Source: Sphingomonas sp. Leaf10 (GTDB taxonomy: Bacteria > Pseudomonadota > Alphaproteobacteria > Sphingomonadales > Sphingomonadaceae). From it: 41,063 nt of DNA. Positions 9,268 through 17,646 of the stretch are shown here, piece by piece (the first letter of the stretch is position 1; every line of letters begins with the position of its first letter). The stretch spans positions 299,311 through 340,373 of the forward strand of contig NZ_LMKE01000013.1 in the NCBI RefSeq assembly GCF_001421245.1, written 5' to 3'. Below the pieces are notes generated by a model. It saw nothing but the letters and a program-made list of their open reading frames with translations. It ran no database searches and was not told the origin of the DNA. The position numbers were made by a program, and so were the translations under genes.

Positions 9268-10223
9268 GCCGGCCCGATCGCCAGTCCGTCGGCCAGCGCG
9301 CGTGGAATCCGCACCAGCGATCCATGCCGCGCCCCCGCCGGCATCGACAGCTTCGCGCTCACGTCGCGCCACTGCACGAAATCGCGCGTCGCCGCCGCGC
9401 CCCATTTGCCGTCGCGATAGACGTCCCAGTAACACACCGTCTCGCCGCCGATCACTGTCGTCATCGGCCCTTCGACCCATGACGGCGTGAACGGCGCGCT
9501 CAGCTTCCCGAACGGTCCGGTCGGCGACTTGGCCGATGCGACCTGCAACCATTTGCGCGGCGGAGTCAGCGTCTCGTCCTTGACGATCAGGTGCAGCCCG
9601 CTCACCCCCCGCGCAAACGTCCCGTCGATCACGCTGAACCCCGGATCGTACAGCACCGCCGCGTCGCTGAACGTCGCGAAGTCGCGCGTCGTCACATACC
9701 ATAGCCGGTGATTATATCCGGACTCCGAAGTCCCCGCCGTCTCCTCGAACCGTCCGGCGACCGTGCTCGACCAGAAGATCACGAACCGTCGCGCCTTCGC
9801 GTCCCAGATCGCCTCGGGCGCCCAGCAATTGCGCGTACCCTTCACGCCCGCCATGACCGGCAGCGCGCGCTGCGGCGACCAGTGGCGCAGGTCGCGGCTG
9901 GTGGCGTGACCGATCGTGACCCCCTCCCACGCGGTCGTCCACACCATATGCCATGGCGCATCGCGACCGACCCCGCGAAAGACGAACGGATCGCGCATCA
10001 GCTTCGCCTCGCCGACCATCGGCGGCAGATAGCTTCGCCCACCGCCCAGTTCGCGAAACGCGAAGCCGTCGTCGCTGATCGCGAGCTTCAGCCCCGTCGC
10101 CTCACCCTTGCCGGTTCCGAAATAGGCGAACAGCAACGGATCGTCCGCTTTGGCCGCCGCCGTCCGCGACGCAACCGGCAGTGCGGCGAGCGCACCGATC
10201 ATCGTGCGCCGGTTCAACAACAT
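9264..10223 (-). CDS. Secreted GH43-like five-bladed beta-propeller hydrolase
   Basis: A 319-residue protein. The N-terminus (NRR, then TMIGALAALPVASRTAAA) is a likely export signal with a Tat-like feel. Family-43/32-type propeller motifs occur in order: RDPFVF at 77-82, WAPE at 134-137 followed by IWDAKARRFVIFWSS, and VIDGTF with D200. In such enzymes the Asp and Glu residues of these motifs act on arabino- or xylo-configured glycosides. The catalytic assignment here is by analogy, and a non-hydrolytic relative cannot be excluded. It is the first gene of a tight four-gene cluster and overlaps the hybrid kinase by four bases. Confidence 0.75.
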   Translation of the reverse strand: MLLNRRTMIGALAALPVASRTAAAKADDPLLFAYFGTGKGEATGLKLAISDDGFAFRELGGGRSYLPPMVGEAKLMRDPFVFRGVGRDAPWHMVWTTAWEGVTIGHATSRDLRHWSPQRALPVMAGVKGTRNCWAPEAIWDAKARRFVIFWSSTVAGRFEETAGTSESGYNHRLWYVTTRDFATFSDAAVLYDPGFSVIDGTFARGVSGLHLIVKDETLTPPRKWLQVASAKSPTGPFGKLSAPFTPSWVEGPMTTVIGGETVCYWDVYRDGKWGAAATRDFVQWRDVSAKLSMPAGARHGSLVRIPRALADGLAIGPA

Positions 10224-10396
10224 TGCCCGCGTCCTCGCCCCTGTTCAATCACCCCTTCGCTTGCCGTACTCCGCCGTTCGCCGCAACAGTCGGTGCGCGA
10301 ATGACACAATATCACCTGAAAATGCGCCGCGACCGGTTGACGCCGGTCGTAACCGGGGCAACCATTCCCCGTCCGTCCGTTCGAAAGGCCAACCCC

Positions 10397-12787
10397 TTGC
10401 CCGCCGCATCCCGTCTCGCATTGGTCGCCCTGCTGCTCGCCACCACCCCCGCGCTCGCCGATCCGATCCGCCAGACCAAGGGCGACTGGCAGGACAAGTT
10501 CCGCCAGCTGGAGGGGGAGGACTGGCCGACCCCGACCGACTATCGCAACGCATCCGGCGCGCCGGGCTATCGCTACTGGCAGCAAAAGGTCGACTACGAC
10601 GTCAAGGTATCGCTGAACGAAGCGACCAAGGTCGTGACCGGTACCGAGACGATCCGCTATCGCAACAACTCGCCCGACGCGCTGCCCTATCTGTGGCTGC
10701 TGCTCGACCAGAACCAGTATAAGCGCAGCTCGATCGCACAGCTGTCGCAGACGGTGCCCGATGCGACGACGATCAGCATCAGCGACATCCGTCGGGCCGA
10801 GGCGATGAAGAAATGGGAAGGCGGCTTCACCATCGGCGGCGTGCGCGGCCCCGACGGCCAGCCGTTGCAATATCGCGTCACCGACACGCTGCTGCGCATC
10901 GAACTGCCGCAACCGGTCGCCGGGGGTGGCGGAGAAGTCACGCTGTCGATCGACTGGTCGTTGCCGATGGCCGAACAGAAGGTCGTCGATGGCCGCTCAG
11001 GCTATGAATGCTTCACGCAAGCCGGCGAAGACGGCAACTGCATCTTCGAAGGAGCGCAGTGGTTCCCGCGCCTCGCCGTCTATTCGGACTATGAAGGCTG
11101 GCATAACAAGGCGTTCCTCGACGCGGGCGAATTCACGCTGGAATTCGGCGATTACAAGGTCGCGTTGACCGTCCCGTCCGACCATGTCGTCTCGGCGACC
11201 GGCGTGTTGCAGAACCCCGATCAGGTGCTGACTGCCACCCAGCGCCAGCGGCTGGAGCAGGCGAAGTCGGCCACCGCGCCAATGTATATCGTCAGCCCCG
11301 ACGAAGCGCTCGCCGCCGAACGCGGTCGTGCGTCGGGCACCAAGACCTGGACCTTCGCCGCACAGAATGTCCGCGATTTCGGCTGGGCATCGTCGCGCAA
11401 ATTCGCGTGGGACGCCATGAACGTGCGGCAGGATTATGCTGCCAACCCCAACGTCATGGCGATGTCCTTCTATCCGAAGGAAGCGCGCCCGCTCTGGGAT
11501 GCGTACTCGACCAAGGCGATCGCCCACACCATCGACGTGTACGGCAAGTTCGCCTTCCCCTACCCCTATCCGGTCGCCCAGTCAGTCAACGGTCCGGTCG
11601 GCGGCATGGAATATCCGATGATCACCTTCAACGGCCCCCGGCCCGTGAAGGACGCCAAGACCGGCCAGCTCACCTATACCGAACGCGCCAAGACCGGCCT
11701 GATCGGCGTGGTGATCCACGAGGTCGGCCACGACTGGTTCCCGATGATCGTCAACAGCGACGAACGGCAATGGACGTGGATGGACGAAGGGCTGAACACC
11801 TTCCTCCAGTTCCAGGCCGAAAAGCTGTGGGACAAGGACTTCCCGTCGCGCCGCGGCGAGCCGAAGGACATCGCCGAATATATGCTGTCCGACAATCAGG
11901 TGCCCCTGATGACCCAGTCGGATTCGGTGCTGCAATTCGGCGCCAACGGCTATGGCAAGCCTGCCACCGCGCTCACCATCCTGCGAGAGACCGTGCTCGG
12001 CCGCGACCTGTTCGACCGCGCCTTCCGCGAATATGCCACCCGCTGGCGCTTCAAGCGGCCGACGCCCTACGACTTCTTCCGCACCATGGAGGAAAGTTCG
12101 GGCGTCGATCTCGACTGGTTCTGGCGCGGCTGGTTCTATTCGACCGACCATGTCGATATCGCGCTGGACAAGGTGGTCGAGGGTCGCATCGCCGGCCGCG
12201 ATCTGGAGGCCAATGCCCGCGAACGCCGCGCGCTGCGCGATGCCGAAAATACCTCGCTGACCGTCCGCAACAATGCCGGGCAGAAGACCGTCACAGAACG
12301 CGATCCCGCCACACGCGACTTCTACGACCAGCAGGATCGCTTCGCCGTCAGCCCGCAGCAACGCCGCGACCTCGCCGAAAAGCTCGACAAGCTGACCCCG
12401 GAGGAACGCGCCGCCTTCGACGTGAAGGACAAATTCTACCGTTTCTCGCTGCGCAACGTCGGCGGGCTGGTCATGCCGGTCCCGCTCAAACTGACCTTCA
12501 GCGACGGCAGCAACGAAATCGTCCGCATCCCCGCTGAAGTCTGGCGCTACGATCCCAAGGCAGTGACGTGGCAATATGTCACGGCGAAGACGATCACCGG
12601 GGCGGAGGTCGACCCGCTGCTCGAAATCGCCGACGCCGATCGCTCGAACAACACCTATCGCGGCGCCATCCGTCCGGCGGTGCTGGAAATCGAGGATGTC
12701 GAGGATCTGGAAAACCGTATGAAGGATTTCGACGTGCAGGTGAAACCCGGCTCGCTGCGCACCTATCCCGCGCCGGTGGCGAAATGA
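10397..12787 (+). CDS. M1-family zinc metallopeptidase, exported
   Basis: About 796 residues. The zinc site HEVGH is at 441-445 with the third ligand E464 in WMDEGLN, exactly the HExxH-18-E spacing of M1 aminopeptidases. The substrate-binding GxMEN-like motif appears as GGMEY at 402-406. I chose the TTG at 10397: AAAGG lies eight bases upstream, and the product then begins with a clean signal peptide (PAASRLALVALLLATTPALA, cleaved before DP). An ATG at 10301 in the same frame would add 32 residues and is the main alternative. It is likely periplasmic or surface-bound, trimming N-terminal residues of peptides. It overlaps the next gene as ATGA. Confidence 0.9.
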   Translation: MPAASRLALVALLLATTPALADPIRQTKGDWQDKFRQLEGEDWPTPTDYRNASGAPGYRYWQQKVDYDVKVSLNEATKVVTGTETIRYRNNSPDALPYLWLLLDQNQYKRSSIAQLSQTVPDATTISISDIRRAEAMKKWEGGFTIGGVRGPDGQPLQYRVTDTLLRIELPQPVAGGGGEVTLSIDWSLPMAEQKVVDGRSGYECFTQAGEDGNCIFEGAQWFPRLAVYSDYEGWHNKAFLDAGEFTLEFGDYKVALTVPSDHVVSATGVLQNPDQVLTATQRQRLEQAKSATAPMYIVSPDEALAAERGRASGTKTWTFAAQNVRDFGWASSRKFAWDAMNVRQDYAANPNVMAMSFYPKEARPLWDAYSTKAIAHTIDVYGKFAFPYPYPVAQSVNGPVGGMEYPMITFNGPRPVKDAKTGQLTYTERAKTGLIGVVIHEVGHDWFPMIVNSDERQWTWMDEGLNTFLQFQAEKLWDKDFPSRRGEPKDIAEYMLSDNQVPLMTQSDSVLQFGANGYGKPATALTILRETVLGRDLFDRAFREYATRWRFKRPTPYDFFRTMEESSGVDLDWFWRGWFYSTDHVDIALDKVVEGRIAGRDLEANARERRALRDAENTSLTVRNNAGQKTVTERDPATRDFYDQQDRFAVSPQQRRDLAEKLDKLTPEERAAFDVKDKFYRFSLRNVGGLVMPVPLKLTFSDGSNEIVRIPAEVWRYDPKAVTWQYVTAKTITGAEVDPLLEIADADRSNNTYRGAIRPAVLEIEDVEDLENRMKDFDVQVKPGSLRTYPAPVAK

Positions 12788-13263
12788 GGGGACCGCTCGC
12801 CCTCCTCGCCGCGCTCGCGGTCATCGCCCCGGCACAGGCGCACCGTGGCCATGACTCGCTGGCCGTAGTGACGCTGGCCGATGGCAAGGTCACCGTGTCA
12901 CACCGTTTCGAGGCGCACGACATCGAACCGGCGCTGGCCAAGATCGCACCGCAGGCGCAGACCAGCCTAGACGACCCCGCCGCGATGGCGGCGCTGCGCA
13001 GCTATATCCAACGCCGCTTCGTCCTGACGATCGACGGCAAGCCGGTCCCGCTGACCTACGCCACCACCGACCTGTCGCACGCCGAGGTCCGCATCGACTA
13101 TACCGGCCGCGCGCCGCGCAAGCCTAAATCGGTCGCGATCCGCTCGACCGTGCTGACCGACGTCTATCGCGGACAGGTCAATCAGGTGAATGTCCGGCAG
13201 GGCAATGTGGTGAAGTCGCTGACCCTGCGCGGTGCGGGCACGGGCAGCGTCACGCTCGGCTGA
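12784..13263 (+). CDS. Small exported protein, DUF6702-like
   Basis: A 159-residue protein with a signal peptide (MRGPLALLAALAVIAPAQA, cleaved before HRGHD). The mature part is a predicted all-beta domain of about 140 residues rich in short strands (KVTVSHRF, VRIDYTG, SVTL). It looks like the DUF6702 family, often found beside M1 peptidases; this is from memory of the family, not a search. Translation is coupled to the peptidase by an ATGA overlap, so it may be an accessory or partner of that enzyme. Its last 14 bases overlap the end of the convergent kinase gene. Confidence 0.75.
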   Translation: MRGPLALLAALAVIAPAQAHRGHDSLAVVTLADGKVTVSHRFEAHDIEPALAKIAPQAQTSLDDPAAMAALRSYIQRRFVLTIDGKPVPLTYATTDLSHAEVRIDYTGRAPRKPKSVAIRSTVLTDVYRGQVNQVNVRQGNVVKSLTLRGAGTGSVTLG

Positions 13264-14590
13264 CCGGCAGTGTGACGGTGGCGACCAACCCGCCGCCGTC
13301 CGCCTCGCCCAGCACCAGCCGCCCGCCATAGAGCGCCGCCAGATCGCGGACGATGGCGAGGCCGAAGCCATGGCCATCGCCGCGCTCGTCCAGCCGTACG
13401 CCGGGATCGGTCGCCCGTACCCGGTCGACCTCCGCGATACCCGGCCCGTCATCGCTGACCCGCAACACCGCGAACCCGCCGTCGCGCACCGCCGTCACGC
13501 GCACCGCTGACCGCGCATGGCGCGCGGCATTGTCGATCAGGTTGCCGGCCAGTTCGTCGAGATCGGCGGCATCGACCGCCACCGATAGCGCCGCCACCTC
13601 CGCCCGCACCGTCAACCCCCGGTCGCGGTGCAGCGCCGCCACCACCGCCACCAGCCCCTCGACCGCCGGCCTCAACGCCGTCGCCGCCCGCCGATCGACC
13701 GCGCCGCCCCGCGCCCGCGCCAGATGATGCCGGATCGTCGCATCGATCCGCGCAACCTGTGTCCCGCGCGGATCGTCGCCCAGCTCGATCGCCAGCGTCG
13801 CCACCGGCGTCTTGAGGGCATGGGCAAGGTTCGCCGCCGATCCACGCGCCGTCGCCAGCGCCGCCGCATTGTCGCGCACCAGTGCGTTCAGCTCGACCGC
13901 CAAGGGCAGCAGTTCCTCGGGCTGATCCTCCGGCACATCCGCCGCCGCCCCCGCCCGCACCGCCGCCACCCGGTCGCGCAAGACCCGCACCGGCCGCAGC
14001 CCGATCCGCAACTGCACCAACGTCGCGACGGCCAACACCAGCGCCACGATCACCAGCGTCAGTAGCAGCGGCAGCATCGCCCCGCGCAACGGCTGCTCGA
14101 TCTCCCGCCGTGGCACCGCCACCGCCACGCGCCCCCGCCCCTCGGGCAGGTCCAGCACCAATCCATGCACCCGCGTCGCATCAGGCAGGGTCAGGTCGAA
14201 CGGCGCGCCGAACCCTGGTCCCCGCCCCCGCCCCCGCCCCCGCGGCGGTCCGCGATCGGGTCCGACCGGTGGCCCAGGCGCCCTGAGCGTCGCCAGCGGC
14301 GGCATGCCTGCACCGACCGTCCCGCCCGGCGTATCGATCCGCCATACCGCATCCGCGCCGATCGCCGTCGCAAGGTCCGACCGGTCGAGCAGCACCCGGT
14401 CGATCGTGCCGTCGTCGCGCACCACCGCGCGGAGCAACCGCAACCGGTCGCCCAGCCGCGCATCGATGTTGCGCGTCACGAAATGGTCGAGCACGCCCCC
14501 GATGGCGAACCCCGCCACCGGCAGCGCCACCAGCGTCGTCGCCACCGACAGCGCCAGCATCCGGCCATGGATCGAACGGGGCAGCCTCAC
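13250..14590 (-). CDS. PhoQ-like membrane sensor histidine kinase
   Basis: A 446-residue inner-membrane kinase. Transmembrane helices lie at about 11-34 and 172-195, with a periplasmic sensor between them. A HAMP linker and a HisKA domain follow, with H257 in the PhoQ-type box LAHALKTPVATL, then an ATPase domain with NLIDNAARHA, DDGPGIAE and GFGLAIVRD. The periplasmic part carries a Gly/Arg/Pro-rich tract (residues about 104-130) encoded by a run of CCCCCG units, an unusual insertion that may be length-variable. The GTG start overlaps the regulator's stop as GTGA. PhoQ proteins sense divalent cations, acid or cationic peptides; the acidic patch typical of E. coli PhoQ is not obvious, so the signal is unknown. 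Confidence 0.9.
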   Translation of the reverse strand: MRLPRSIHGRMLALSVATTLVALPVAGFAIGGVLDHFVTRNIDARLGDRLRLLRAVVRDDGTIDRVLLDRSDLATAIGADAVWRIDTPGGTVGAGMPPLATLRAPGPPVGPDRGPPRGRGRGRGPGFGAPFDLTLPDATRVHGLVLDLPEGRGRVAVAVPRREIEQPLRGAMLPLLLTLVIVALVLAVATLVQLRIGLRPVRVLRDRVAAVRAGAAADVPEDQPEELLPLAVELNALVRDNAAALATARGSAANLAHALKTPVATLAIELGDDPRGTQVARIDATIRHHLARARGGAVDRRAATALRPAVEGLVAVVAALHRDRGLTVRAEVAALSVAVDAADLDELAGNLIDNAARHARSAVRVTAVRDGGFAVLRVSDDGPGIAEVDRVRATDPGVRLDERGDGHGFGLAIVRDLAALYGGRLVLGEADGGGLVATVTLPVSRA

Positions 14591-15252
14591 GCCGCCCCCG
14601 CCGTCAGCCGATAGCCGCGCCCGCGCACCGTCTCGATCAGCGACGCGCCGACCTTCTTGCGCAGCCGCCCGATAATGACCTCCAGGCTGTTCGAATCGAC
14701 ATCGGCATCGCCCTCATAGACCCGCTCCATCAGGTCGAGCCGCTCGATCACCGCCTCCTTCGCCAGCATCAACGCCGCAAGCACGCGATATTCGAGCGCG
14801 GTCAGCTTGATGGGCAGGCCGTCCAGTTCGAACACCCCGGTCTGCGTCTCATATGCCAGCGGCCCGCAGGTCAGCCGTGTCGCGCCATGCCCCGCCGCGC
14901 GCCGCACCAGCGCACGCAGCCGCATCATCAATTCCTCCACGCGGAACGGCTTGGTCAGGAAATCGTCGGCCCCCGCCTTGAACCCGGCGACCTTGTCCGA
15001 CCATCCGTCGCGCGCGGTCAGGATCAGCACCGGCAGGTCGCGACCACCCTCGCGCCACCCCTTCAGCACCGCTGTCCCCTCACGATCGGGCAGCCCCAGA
15101 TCGAGCACCGCCACGTCATAGCGCTCGGTATCGCCTAGATGCTGCGCGTCGACCCCGCTCGCCACCAGATCGACCGCGCAATGTTCGGCCCTGAGCGCGC
15201 GCGCGATGGCAGGCCCCAGATCGGGATCATCCTCGACAAGCAGGATACGCAT
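14587..15252 (-). CDS. PhoP/QseB-like OmpR-family response regulator
   Basis: A 221-residue regulator with receiver residues E7/D8/D9, phospho-acceptor D51 (LDLGLPDREG) and K101 (LTKPF). The C-terminal winged helix includes LTALEYRVLAALM and ends VRGRGYRLTAGAA. The length and the WSDKVAGFKAGADDFLTKPF segment place it with the PhoP/QseB group. The ATG at 15252 is preferred because residues upstream of it in the open frame are not receiver-like. It is paired with the PhoQ-like kinase. Upstream, bases 15332-15348 carry a PhoP-box-like direct repeat, suggesting autoregulation. Confidence 0.92.
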   Translation of the reverse strand: MRILLVEDDPDLGPAIARALRAEHCAVDLVASGVDAQHLGDTERYDVAVLDLGLPDREGTAVLKGWREGGRDLPVLILTARDGWSDKVAGFKAGADDFLTKPFRVEELMMRLRALVRRAAGHGATRLTCGPLAYETQTGVFELDGLPIKLTALEYRVLAALMLAKEAVIERLDLMERVYEGDADVDSNSLEVIIGRLRKKVGASLIETVRGRGYRLTAGAA

Positions 15253-15331
15253 AGTCTTTGCCCTCTTTCCCCGACCCCGCCCCGTTCGTGCCGAGTAGGG
15301 GCTGAACGGGGGAGCCAATGCCAATCCCGCT

Positions 15332-15348
15332 TAAACCGAAACTGAACC
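15332..15348 (-). promoter_or_regulatory. PhoP-box-like direct repeat between the divergent genes
   Basis: Read on the minus strand the bases are GGTTCA, five bases, GGTTTA, an 11-base period. This matches the geometry and nearly the sequence of the enterobacterial PhoP box (two GGTTTA-like half-sites five bases apart). A further GGTTCA on the plus strand at 15353-15358 makes a palindrome with the first half-site. The site lies 80 bases before the regulator gene and 70 before the divergent OB-fold gene, so it could serve both. Binding is inferred. Confidence 0.55.
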
Positions 15349-15417
15349 GCGGGGTTCAGCGTGGCGAGGGGACGAATCGCTAGAACGGCTCCATCGAACA
15401 ACCAAGGAGTACGACAC

Positions 15418-16038
15418 ATGGCGAAATTCTCTCTGGCCGGTCCGGGCAAGCTGGGCCTCGGCGTCGCGATCGGCCTCGCTATCGGCGCGGCAGGCGGGGC
15501 GAGTGCGGTGTCGATGACCCGTCCGTCGGTCGAAATGGCCCCGACCGTCGCCACCCCCGTCGCGAAGCTGGCGAGCGACAACGGCGTCGTCACCGTCAAG
15601 GGCCGCGTCGCCGAAGTCTTCGGCGACCGCTTCGTGGTACAGGACGCGACCGGCCGGGCGATGGTCGATGCCGGCCGCGACGCCTCGGTGACGAAGGGCG
15701 CCCCGGTGCAGGTGCAGGGCCGCTATGACAATGGCCAGCTCCGCGCATCCTATCTGGTCGACGCCAGTGGCAAGGTCACCCCGGTCGGCCCGCCCCCGCC
15801 GCGCCCCGGCCATGGCCCGAAGCACGGCCCGGAAGCACGCGGCCCCGGTGGTCCGGGTGGTCCCGGCGCCCCCTGCGCTCCCGGCGCAATGCCCCCGCCC
15901 CCGCCCCCGGCCGACGGCAGCGCGCCCCCGCCGCCACCCGCCAACGGCCAACTCCCGCCGCCCCCGCCGGCCGGTACGGCAGCCGCAGCAACGCCACCGG
16001 CAACCAACGCGCCGGTGGTAGCCCGACCGATCCGCTAA
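15418..16038 (+). CDS. Exported OB-fold protein with proline-rich tail
   Basis: A 206-residue protein starting at an ATG ten bases after AAGGAG. An N-terminal hydrophobic segment (about 11-34) is a signal peptide or anchor. Residues about 55-120 look like a small OB-fold of the DUF5666 kind (VVTVKGRVAEVFGDRFVVQD, then VQVQGRYDNGQLRASYLV). The last 80 residues are low-complexity Pro/Gly/Ala with several PPPPPP runs and a Gly-Pro-Gly-Gly stretch, probably disordered in the periplasm or wall-facing. It is divergent from the PhoP/PhoQ-like pair across a shared control region and is a good candidate regulon member. The molecular role is unknown. Confidence 0.75.
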   Translation: MAKFSLAGPGKLGLGVAIGLAIGAAGGASAVSMTRPSVEMAPTVATPVAKLASDNGVVTVKGRVAEVFGDRFVVQDATGRAMVDAGRDASVTKGAPVQVQGRYDNGQLRASYLVDASGKVTPVGPPPPRPGHGPKHGPEARGPGGPGGPGAPCAPGAMPPPPPPADGSAPPPPPANGQLPPPPPAGTAAAATPPATNAPVVARPIR

Positions 16039-16065
16039 AGTCCGGTCCGTCCAAACTACAACGTC

Positions 16066-16140
16066 GCCCCAGCGAAGGCTGGGGCCTCCCGCGGTACCTG
16101 TCCCACGCCATCACCGGGAGATCCCCGCCTTCGCGGGGAT
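16066..16140. repeat. Paired hairpin repeat (CCCCGC-GAAG family)
   Basis: Two hairpins with tetraloops: 16066-16085 (GCCCCAGC, GAAG, GCTGGGGC) and 16121-16140 (ATCCCCGC, CTTC, GCGGGGAT), in opposite orientation with 35 bases between. A degenerate relative is at about 17714-17780. Elements of this kind are common between genes in alphaproteobacteria. It sits just after the OB-fold gene and may also act as a transcript end. Confidence 0.6.
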
Positions 16141-16185
16141 GACGGGCGGTTGCATGGGGGGTGCATAGCAAAGAACGTCACCCTG

Positions 16186-16291
16186 CTCCCCTCCCTGACA
16201 AGGGAGGGGTTGGGGGTGGGTCGGCCCGCGAGGGACGGTAGCGCTCTCCAACGGGCCTACCCATCCCCCCTCCCTTGTCAGGGAGGGGAGT
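16186..16291. repeat. Long inverted repeat, CCCTCCCTGACAAGGG family, copy 1
   Basis: The left end CTCCCCTCCCTGACAAGGGA continues into GGGGTTGGGGGTGGGTCGG. The right end is its near-complement, TACCCATCCCCCCTCCC, then TTGTCAGGGAGGGGAG. About 26 bases separate the arms, and each tip can also fold alone. Further copies are at 33420, 36751, 36959 and 40990. It fills the gap before the Hsp70-like gene together with the preceding hairpin pair; bases 16039-16374 hold no gene. Confidence 0.8.
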
Positions 16292-16374
16292 AGCCGACCC
16301 GTCCCGAACACCACCCAAGACAAACCCCGACAACCGGTGTAGGGCGGCCCGCCCCTGCCCGGAGCAACCCGCCC

Positions 16375-17646
16375 ATGTCCCTCGGCCTAGATTTCGGCAC
16401 GACCAATTCCGTCCTTGCCCGCGCGACCGGCGATGCAGCGGCACTCGTGCCCCTTGACGGGCCTGACGGTGCCGACCCCGTCTTCCGCTCGGCGCTGTGC
16501 TTCTGGCAGGACGACGTCCCCGGCGGCATTGCCGTAGAGGCCGGCCCATGGGCGATCGACGAATATCTCCATTTCCCCGAAGGATGCCGCTTCCTGCAAT
16601 CCTTCAAATCGGTCGCGGCCAGCCCCAGCTTCGACACCGCCCCAATCTTCACCAAACGCTACCGGTTCGAGGATCTCGGCCGCGCCTTTCTCGACCGGCT
16701 CGCCGCTCGTGCGCAGGGCGCGCTCAACGGGGCAAAGCGGATCGTCGTCGGCCGCCCGATCACCTACGCCGGCCACCGTCCCGACGAGGCATTGGCCCGT
16801 CAGCGCTACGACGCGATGTTCGCCGCACTCGGCGCCGAAATCCTCTATGTCTACGAACCGCTCGGCGCCGCGTTCAGCCACGCCGCGACGCTTGCGCAAG
16901 CCGCCACCATCCTGGTCGCCGATTTCGGCGGCGGTACCAGCGACTTCTCGGTCGTCCGGCTGGAGGCCCCCGGCGCCAAACGCCGCGCCTGCCCGCTCGG
17001 CCATGCCGGTATCGGCATCGCCGGCGACCAGTTCGACCGCCGCATCCTCGACAAGCTGGTGCTCCCGCTACTTGGCAAGGGCGGCACCTATCGCTCGTTC
17101 GATAAGGTGCTGGAAATCCCGGCGGGCCATTTCACCGACTTCACCGACTGGTCGCGCTTGGCCCTCATGCGCAACCGCAAGACCATGGCCGAGCTCGACA
17201 AGCTCCGCCGCGCCGCGACCGACCCGGATGCCATCGAACGGATGATCGCGATCATCGAGGGCGAACAGGGCTATCCGCTTTACGACGCCGTCGGGCAGGT
17301 CAAGCGCGCCTTGTCCCAAGGCGATAGCGCGACCTTCGCCTTCAAAGGCGGCGGCATCGCCATTGAAGCCGAGGTCACCCGCGACCAGTTCGAGGCATGG
17401 ATCGCCGACGACCTCGCCCGGATCATGGCGACCGTCGACCGCGCGCTCGACGCGGCGGGACTGGCGGCCGACGCGATCGACCGCGTATTCCTGACCGGCG
17501 GCACCTCGCTCACCCCCGCCATCCGCCGCGCCTTTGCCGACCGGTTCGGACAGGACCGGCTAGCCTCGGGCAACGAACTGACCTCGGTCGCCCACGGCCT
17601 CGCGCTGATCGGTCAGCAGGACGATGTCGCGGCGTGGACGGCCTGA
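16375..17646 (+). CDS. Hsp70-family protein, YegD-like
   Basis: A 423-residue actin/Hsp70-fold ATPase consisting of the nucleotide-binding domain alone. Phosphate-1 motif LDFGTTNS is at 4-11, phosphate-2 motif VADFGGGTSDFSV near 180, and adenosine motif VFLTGGTSLTPAIR near 375. The substrate-binding domain and C-terminal lid of DnaK are absent, as in the YegD group, whose cellular role is poorly defined. No signal peptide is seen, so it is cytoplasmic. It stands alone between two repeat-rich gaps, so it is probably monocistronic. Confidence 0.9.
   Translation: MSLGLDFGTTNSVLARATGDAAALVPLDGPDGADPVFRSALCFWQDDVPGGIAVEAGPWAIDEYLHFPEGCRFLQSFKSVAASPSFDTAPIFTKRYRFEDLGRAFLDRLAARAQGALNGAKRIVVGRPITYAGHRPDEALARQRYDAMFAALGAEILYVYEPLGAAFSHAATLAQAATILVADFGGGTSDFSVVRLEAPGAKRRACPLGHAGIGIAGDQFDRRILDKLVLPLLGKGGTYRSFDKVLEIPAGHFTDFTDWSRLALMRNRKTMAELDKLRRAATDPDAIERMIAIIEGEQGYPLYDAVGQVKRALSQGDSATFAFKGGGIAIEAEVTRDQFEAWIADDLARIMATVDRALDAAGLAADAIDRVFLTGGTSLTPAIRRAFADRFGQDRLASGNELTSVAHGLALIGQQDDVAAWTA

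Noticed and set aside
9268..9702. N-terminal extension of the hybrid kinase frame
   Set aside because: It overlaps the GH43-like gene in another frame, is not PAS-like, and the GTGA junction at 9264-9267 gives a natural start.
10224..10396. Fur-like or stress-sigma promoter in the gap before the M1 peptidase
   Set aside because: AT-rich bits such as ATGACACAATATCACC are present but fit no recognised consensus well enough.
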